DNA from: Elmis aenea
Taxonomy: Eukaryota > Arthropoda > Insecta > Coleoptera > Elmidae
Reading direction: 5' to 3'
Assembly (NCBI GenBank): GCA_947652605.1
Contig: OX393577.1
Coordinates: 6,944,868 to 7,008,867, forward strand
DNA length: 64,000 bases
This document shows, piece by piece, positions 57,917-64,000 of the stretch (its first letter is position 1; each line of letters opens with the position of its first letter). Position numbers and translations under genes: made by a program. A model generated the notes under the pieces. It worked only from the letters and a program-made list of their open reading frames with translations, was not told the origin of the DNA and searched no databases.

Positions 57917-59084
57917 TAGGGATTGTAAATTTACCGACTTTTTGAATTACCGGTAATTCGGTAAAATTGTCAATCAAAACCGGTTTACCGGTAATTTACC
58001 GGTAAATCATAATAATATATTATGTAAGTACATATATTGTATATAATAAATTTTAATGTTTTTGGGTTATAAGGTATAAATAAAAAGCTAGATTGCTGTT
58101 TTTGCTACGTTACGGTGTAGTTTTTCACCTTTATCAAGCTGGTTTTTATTTTCCTTCTATTTACGTAGTGAACATTTCTTATGTTATTTGCACAAATGCA
58201 ACGTTTTAAAATATATTTTTCTAATTTTTACCATTTGTAAATGTACATACTTTAATAAAAGATTAAAACAGATTAAAATAGATTAAAAGAGATTTTAAAA
58301 AGACGATCACAAATTATACAAATTAAAAACGTGGTCAATTGTTTTAATCTTTTATTAAAGTATGTACATTTACAAATGGTAAAAATTTGAAAAATATATT
58401 TTAAAACGTTGCATTTGTGCAAATAACTTGTAAGAAATGTTCACGACGTTAATAGAAGGAAAATAAAAACCATCAACGTAATATTTTTTTATGTAATAAT
58501 AATAATATAATTCAATATAAAATAAGAGTATAAAGGGTGTTCTTTTCCATGGGACACTATTGCTATCTCCGTAAATAATGAATATACAAGGTTGGTTAAA
58601 TGGGACAAAAGTTAGCTATTTAGGAGTGTATTTTAAACAAGATCTTGTTTTGTTTAAAAATTCTATGGCTTGCGTGATATAAGGGAAAAACCGAAATCGA
58701 CCAAAATTTTTAAACTTAATTATCTCGGCTATTTTTGCGAATACACAGAAACGCCAAAGGAAAAATGTTTTGTAGACTTAGTTTGCCATAAGAAGGCGAT
58801 AGTCAGATATTTATTTATAAATTACCGTGCGGGATATTTGACAGAGTAGTGAGTAAACAATCATATTCCATTTGTATCTATTTTCCCCTTATTTTTTTCC
58901 CTTGAAAATACGTCAATATTCTTTTTTGATTATTTAATTAAGATTTTTATCATGATTGAAAAGATATTGTAAAATTACCGGAATTACCGGTAAAAAATTG
59001 GCAAATTACCGGTAAAATTTGAAGAGCATATTTTGCGATTTACCGGTAAACCGGTAAACCGATTTACCGGTATTACAATCCCTA
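57917..59084. mobile_element. hAT element with perfect 8-bp target duplication, 1168 bp
   Basis: Ends TAGGGATTGTAAATTTACCG and the inverse of TAGGGATTGTAATACCGGTA. ATCGGCGT is present exactly on both sides (57909-57916 and 59085-59092). Both subterminal zones carry many ACCGGTAA(A/T) motifs, likely transposase sites. The interior has no transposase but contains another inverted repeat. Confidence 0.94.
58140..58478. repeat. Inverted repeat nested in the hAT element
   Basis: Arms of about 135 bp (58142-58276 and 58343-58478) sharing CTGGTTTTTATTTTCCTTCT, GCACAAATGCAACGTTTTAA and CATTTGTAAATGTACATAC in inverse. The loop holds three direct repeats of AGATTAAAA. Confidence 0.85.
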
Positions 59085-59269
59085 ATCGGCGTAGACTTCT
59101 GGAGACGAAAAAAGCCACCTAGAAGAGTTAAGTAAAACACCCCTAGACAAAATCCTGGCATTTTTTAAAAACACAGGACTTCTAAAGGGGCTATCACCAG
59201 AGGGTACAATAGGAAGCCTCCGCGGAAATAATAATAATAATAAAAATAATAATAACGCAGAGGTGTAGC

Positions 59270-61520
59270 ATTGAGGTCTCGATGTTAACGTCAACTTCAA
59301 ACTTTACAAAACCGGAGCTTTTTAATGTATCATTGATGGGTGATGTCTTCGGAGGCAATAGTTTGTTGAACATGGAGCTTCACATATTTAAATAAACTTT
59401 GTTGCTAATCTGCTGTTGAAAATCAGAGAAATATGAAAGAGCCATGTCGTGATTAATGCCCAGAATGGAATAAAAACACCGGCGCTATAAAAGAATAGCG
59501 TTTAAATATTTCATTTTTGTATTTTATCGCACATACCTACTCAGAGGACATTGTCACGACAAGAGAGATATGAAAAACATATTACGACTCGTAGTAAAAT
59601 TATTACAAAGGCGCCAAACATCGGACTCCACATTAGTGCACCGAAAATTTAATTTACATTTGTACGGAAAATTAATACACTAGTATTCGCTTTATTACAT
59701 TCTTGCTCGTGATCGATATGCAAATTAGAGAGAGAAAAAAATTATAAAACAGTACTGTTAAGCGAACGAGTGTGGTAGATTTTGTTCCGCGACTGAATTG
59801 AAATTGTCATCATGCAGAGATCTGATAAGAAGTAGCTTTTATGGGGGCTGGGGCCCTGCGGGGGGCTCAGCCACCACGGGGAGCCCTAAAACAAACAGCG
59901 TGCCCCTGCATTATGACTCTTAGTAACGGATTTCCTACTGGGCACTCACTTCTCATGGACGTTTCTGGTTTTTTCGATGTTTTTTTTGTGCGCTTACAAA
60001 AATGTGCTTGTTCGAGCTGTTCGTGTCTCTCTTGTTCCCATATGAGAGGTAATTAACGTTGTTGTATCAATAATTAATTTAATGCTTTGTAGTATTAACT
60101 GACAACAAGCCAATCTGTCGCGATATTTTTTATTACTTAGAGCTCGCGATTTTTCTTTACACATTTTTTAGTAGATACGACCATTAACAACTTAAGATTC
60201 ATATTTATGTATGATAAATTCATCAAAAAATTTAAATGACCCTAAAAACAGAGATTTCAAATCTAGTTCATGATTTATGGACGGTCATATTCAATTATAT
60301 GTGACCAATTAATTTTATCGAATGATTAACGGTAATATATGCTCGGTTCACCCTCAGGCGGCAATAATTGCGTTTCGCGAATTTACTGCCTCTGTTAAGA
60401 TCTAATAATAAAACAAGAATAGTTCTCAGAGTGTGAAAAATTGAACCCAAATTTTAAAGACGTATGCTCAATAAAAAAAAACACCAAAATAAACATTGGT
60501 TGTAAAACCCATATTTTGGGATTTTTTTTACTATTTGAAAATGCGTTTCAATTACTTTTTGTATTCGTTTAAACAGCTGGGACTAAAATTTTAATAAATT
60601 CAATTAAAAAAATACTTACAGCCTTCACAATCGGAATACAGAACCATTTAGATCGATCAGCACCCAATCGACATGAAACAAAAAAAAAAACAACATAATC
60701 AACCCCTAGAAAATATTACATTAGATACTATTAATTATTATATTAAACATATATTTAGTTGCTGATATTTGCGACGAAATTCCTGTTTGAAAATGCGGGA
60801 AATTAACACAATGGTACGATACAAATGACACACCGCATTATAAGGGTTTGTTTACTCATCTAATACAACATATAGATGTAAAGATAACTTTATTATGTTG
60901 GTTTTTTAAACGGTGGTTATAAATATTAGTTTTTAGACGGTCCGGACGTCGCGTGACTGGGAACAAGCTGTGAATTCATGGTTGATGACCGCGTTGTTTC
61001 AACGACATCCCCTCACCATTTTTATACTGATAAAAACTGCTATGAATGATTAAAATTTCATAACCGTTCAGAACCTTTCGCAGTTCAAGAATTTTAAACA
61101 TGATTGTTAGCTTTTACATGAATCAATCCATCATTCCATTCACCAGTTTAGTATAAATGATGCAATTTACAGAACGTATAACAAGAAAGACTACATGTTA
61201 TCTCTTCTAGTTTGGTTGGAAAGCTATGTTACTCCAATATGTTCATCTTATCGACACTATAGCTATTGCATAACGACAAAAATATCTAAGGGCTATCCGA
61301 AGCAGAGGAAAGGAATATAATTTTGAAAGAGTTAAAAGTTTTAAATACACACAAGGAGGGTCCAAAAATGTGCGGAATGTGGGGGCTGAGTGAGTAGAAG
61401 TACTGTGTATTGGTTAATTTTTTTGTACAACTCATTATAAGTGTCAAGTTTCAAGCCAACTGGGTCTCTAACCTCCGAGATATCGCCAGGCAAACACATA
61501 CATCTGGAAGAAAATTGGAA
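59270..61520. other. No recognisable gene; short GC-rich block at 59840-59890
   Basis: AT-rich sequence. A roughly 50-base GC-rich block (GGGGGCTGGGGCCCTGCGGG) is an isolated compositional oddity. A donor-like AGGCT|GTAAGT on the minus strand near 60615 has no supporting open frame. Confidence 0.35.
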
Positions 61521-61522
61521 GC

Positions 61523-62396
61523 ATGAAGAAAATCGAATATCGCGCTGTTATTAAATTCCTCACCAAACAAGGAAAAACGCCTCAGCTCTTTATAAACATA
61601 ATTTCGGCTTAAGAAAAACAATTATTTACAAGTTGTATGGATTTTTCAAAAGAGAAAGACAATCGATTAATGATGATTCTCGTTCAAGACGGCTTGTTGA
61701 AGCTACTTTAGCGAAAAACGCCAATAATGTCGAGAAACTCGTACTGTAAGAAGAAGTAGGTGGCGGAAATGGTTGGAGTATCATCTACAACCATTCTGAA
61801 TATCCTGCACGATCATTTTGGCATGATAAAAGCGTAAGATGGTTACCGAGAATGCTGACACCACTCCAAAACTAACAGCACATTGAGTTCGCAAGCGAGT
61901 TTTTGGAGTTCTGTGGAGACAACAGGGATGGAATTTTGAATCGGATTGTGACGGAAGATGCAATTTGGGTTCATCATTATAAGCCTGAGTCGAAACTAAA
62001 GTCCATGCGGTGAATTAAAAAGAGCACACTAATCCCTAAGAAATTCAAAGTGTCGCCATCGGCAGGAGAGATCATGGCGACAATTTTCTGGGATACTAAG
62101 GTCTTCTGCTTTAAGACTATAATGATAAGGGTCTCACTATAACAGGAGAATACTATGCTGGTCTGCTGAAACAATTGAAAAAAGCAATCGAGAAGAAGAG
62201 AAGGGAAAATGGACCAAAGGTGTGTTGCTTCTGCACGACTGTGCGCCCGTTTACAAGAGCAAGGTTGCTATAGCTGTTGTTTGCAAGTGTGGTCACGAAC
62301 TGATCAGCCATCCTCAATACAGTTCAGATTTGTTTCCAAAAATGAAAATGGAACTGCAAGGGAAAAAATTTGAGGACGATGATCAAATAGAATAGT
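61523..62396 (+). pseudogene. Mariner transposase pseudogene
   Basis: ATG at 61523 starts MKKIEYRAVIKFLTKQGKT, a mariner N-terminus, but a stop follows after 29 codons. Further blocks in shifted frames are TEDAIWVHHYKPES, KVSPSAGEIMATIFWD, LLHDCAPVYKSKVAIA, and HELISHPQYSSDL followed by MKMELQGKKFEDDDQIE and TAG at 62394. The first two catalytic aspartates are recognisable (ED-A-I-W and HDCAP). The APSDFF segment expected after SSDL is missing, and with it the third catalytic aspartate. Terminal inverted repeats were not identified. The element is inactive. Confidence 0.88.
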
Positions 62397-62781
62397 CAAT
62401 TCTGGCCCTTTTGGGGGGTTAGAGCATCACTGAATAGGTCTTAAAAAGGGAAACAATTTGACTGATTTATGCCCGGTTTCTCCGACACATCTCAAGATCG
62501 AACTTATATAAGCCCGCCTTATATTTAAGACCGTCTCAAGATACCAATGCGTTGCACAGAAAACATATTCCGGAATCTGTTAGACATCTCAGCTAAGTTA
62601 GAACTCGGTTTGGCAACGTTGCAAGAAGTCGGCACATTTTAGCGGCAGATTGAAATGGCTAATTTTCATTGGCCATTTACATCACAGCTGTTAAAACGGC
62701 TCCCTGTGACATCTTGTTGTTGCTATCAGCTGTTAGTCACATATAAAGTTACAGTTCGGTGTTTATTATTTTTGTGTTGAA

Positions 62782-62873
62782 ATGGCGGAAAAAAAAGAAT
62801 AAATTATACCATGGAGAAAAAACAATTATTAGTTAGCTTGGTGGAAGAAAATAAAATAAATAGATTATGTATA
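62782..62873 (+). pseudogene. Myb/SANT-like protein of Harbinger, 5' fragment with frameshift
   Basis: ATGGCGGAAAAA opens the frame, then a one-base discrepancy in the A-run leads into KRINYTMEKKQLLVSLVEEN (to about 62855). This has the pattern of the Myb/SANT-like DNA-binding domain found in the second Harbinger protein (R-x-N-[FY]-T-x-x-E/K-K-x-L-L-x-x-L-V). The rest of the gene is gone at the foldback insertion. Confidence 0.6.
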
Positions 62874-63796
62874 CAGGGTGTTTGAAATTCGAGTTTAAGC
62901 ATGGGGTTCTCGCTTATTATAATAGCTAGAGTATAGGTTTAAATTTGGCAAAGTTGCTAAATTTGGTGCTCATTAATAATCCAAAGAGAAATTGGAAATA
63001 TCTCAAACGGGGTCCGAAAAAATTAGGAAAAACTGGAAAATACGATTTTTGAAAATCGTCTATAACTCCTTTGGAGTATGAAATATTTGAAATGTGTAAA
63101 AACATTGCCGAAGCAACTTTTTAAGCCGAATCGGATGGTAGTCACAAATTTTTCTTAGATCGATTCGTTTTTATTTTATGACAACCAACTTTGTTTTTGC
63201 TTATGGGCGCAAGTTTTGCTATTTACATTATCAAATAGCATTTATTTTTCTAAATCCATTGATGTATCACACATGGTATTTTACTTTTTCTTTTATTGTC
63301 AAATTTCAAAAAATACGTTTTAAACAATAACCATTATAAATCAGGTTGGCCGGTCATTGTAGTTTATGTTGTTTCCATGACAACCGATCAACAATCTAAA
63401 CGTTTTAAAGGCCTGTTAGTCCTAAAAATGAACTTTAATAACGAAGAAAAACGCGATATGCTGCCCATCACAAAAAACAAAGTTGGTTGTCTAAAACAAA
63501 AACGAATCGACCTAGGAAAAATTTGTGACCACCATCCGATTCGGCTTAAAAAGTTGCTTGGGCAACTTTTTTACACATTTAAAATATTTCAAACTCCAAA
63601 GGAGTTATAAACGATTTTTAAAAATCGTATTTTCCAGTTTTTCCTAATTTTCTCGGATACTGTTTGAGATATTTCCAATTTCTCTTTGGATTATTAATGA
63701 GCACCAAATTTAGCAACTTTGCCAAATTTAAACCTATACTCTAGCTATTATAATACGCGAGATCCCCATGCTTAAACTCGAATTTCAAACACCCTG
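62874..63796. mobile_element. 923-bp foldback element with about 310-bp inverted arms, TA-flanked
   Basis: Ends CAGGGTGTTTGAAATTCGAG and its inverse, matching almost perfectly for about 310 bp (CTCATTAATAATCCAAAGAG, AACTCCTTTGGAGT, AAGCCGAATCGGATGG). TA lies on each side (62872-62873 and 63797-63798). The middle, about 63190-63480, is the loop. The 104-codon open frame at 63296-63610 mostly reads one arm and is not a gene. Confidence 0.93.
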
Positions 63797-63980
63797 TATA
63801 CTCCAATTGAGGCTCAATTTGATCTAAGATCACAATAACTGTCTCTTTTGTGAGGCGAAAACGCATAAAAAAACGATCGTATTCGAAATCCGTAAATGGA
63901 TTTGCGCGAACAAATCGCCTTCGAGGAATTACAGGGTCGTACAAGTCATCATCTATCATATTTATAAAGTCAATGTCCAT
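63797..63980 (-). pseudogene. HARBI1-type Harbinger nuclease, N-terminal fragment
   Basis: Starts at ATG 63980 with MDIDFINMIDDDLYDPVIPR, then RANPFTDFEYDRFFMRFRLT and VIVILDQIEPQLEY, the usual N-terminus of insect HARBI1-like nucleases (R-x-NPF...D..F..RFRLtK..v..il..IeP.LEY). It stops making sense exactly at the foldback border. The remaining frame into the arm (TGCLKFEFKHGDLAYYNS) is foldback sequence. The DDE catalytic region is absent. Confidence 0.8.
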
Positions 63981-64000
63981 ATTTAAACTTAAACCACAAT

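Larger units (their letters stand above)
57330..59262 (+). pseudogene. RNase H-bearing non-LTR retrotransposon 3' end, split by a hAT element
   Basis: Reading with frameshifts, 57378 onward gives DSQAALKAL, then IPGNE and AKIGSETPFFGPEP. These are the RNase H core and its end, as in I/R1-group LINEs. The C-terminal zinc-knuckle-like CKGCGEEEETPLQVIC follows (57839-57886). The copy resumes at 59093 with LEELSKTPLDKILAFFKNTG, then an AATAATAAT-type tail (59227-59256). At least two frameshifts are present even before the hAT insertion. The open frame at 57659-57919 is the intact piece. The 5' part, with reverse transcriptase, is absent. Confidence 0.82.
62471..64000. mobile_element. PIF/Harbinger element, internally deleted, right end outside the window
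   Basis: It contains the 5' part of a Myb/SANT-like gene (+) and the 5' part of a HARBI1-type nuclease gene (-), pointing at each other and both cut by the foldback element at 62874-63796. GCCCGGTTTCTCCGACACAT at 62471, after TTAT, looks like a Harbinger-style left terminus. That border is inferred because the matching right end is not in the window. Confidence 0.65.

Noticed and set aside
60600..60680. Minus-strand donor-like AGGCT|GTAAGT with a short readable stretch (LGADRSKWFCIP) as an upstream SOWAH exon
   Set aside because: No usable acceptor precedes it, the ATG-based frame stops after five codons, and the peptide has no resemblance to the family.
63296..63610. 104-codon open frame as a gene
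   Set aside because: It reads through the loop and one arm of the foldback element, and the same sequence in the other arm is not open.
1..64000. tRNA and rRNA genes
   Set aside because: I searched by eye for B-box-like GGTTCGANTCC motifs and rRNA-like conserved blocks and found none. A covariance-model scan would be decisive.

Overview
The window looks like insect nuclear DNA. It is AT-rich, its genes are split by introns with canonical GT-AG borders, and it is crowded with small DNA transposons. Many of these have ends of the form TA-CAG(G/T)GTG, and others are hAT-type with 8-bp target duplications. The order of insect is an inference; nothing I can read settles it. Most open reading frames longer than 60 codons lie in transposons or in the satellite and are not host genes.

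Two host genes can be rebuilt, both on the minus strand. A secreted serpin starts at 18482 and runs leftward through seven coding exons to 9284. All splice phases agree, and only the last exon, with the reactive-centre loop and C-terminus, is missing. An ankyrin-repeat protein, best matched to the SOWAH (sosondowah) family, ends at 43614. It runs rightward in gene order through exons at 43968, 44210, 45998, 48145, a 6-base microexon at 48732, and 51703. Its N-terminal exons are upstream, probably beyond 54 kb or outside the window.

Between the two genes lies the dominant feature: about 18.7 kb (20452-39190) of a 160-bp satellite, about 117 monomers, with several layers of higher-order repeat (periods 739, 1282 and 2067 bp). 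Each monomer junction is a 32-bp near-perfect palindrome whose central TA count varies, and each monomer carries an ATGCAAAT octamer. The array is sandwiched between two direct copies of a roughly 400-bp flank. That flank itself contains a diverged monomer in inverted orientation and an exon-like module. On the right, three exon-like modules with good splice signals suggest a non-coding transcript. Further diverged forward monomers occur at 43.0-43.46 kb. A 729-bp foldback transposon sits at the palindrome centre of the last junction.

The rest is mobile-element debris. It includes an RTE-like retrotransposon tail (1-490), hAT elements and MITEs (3.0, 3.7, 8.8, 16.4, 44.9, 46.8, 49.6, 50.3 and 57.9 kb), TA-flanked MITEs (1.0, 7.8, 14.3, 39.2, 49.5 and 62.9 kb), a foldback element in a serpin intron (9.5 kb) and a TTCGCGAA-rich element (17.0 kb). 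At the right end are an RNase H-bearing non-LTR tail split by a hAT element (57.3-59.3 kb), a dead mariner (61.5 kb) and a PIF/Harbinger element. The Harbinger element keeps only the 5' ends of its two genes, facing each other across a foldback insertion (62.5-64 kb).
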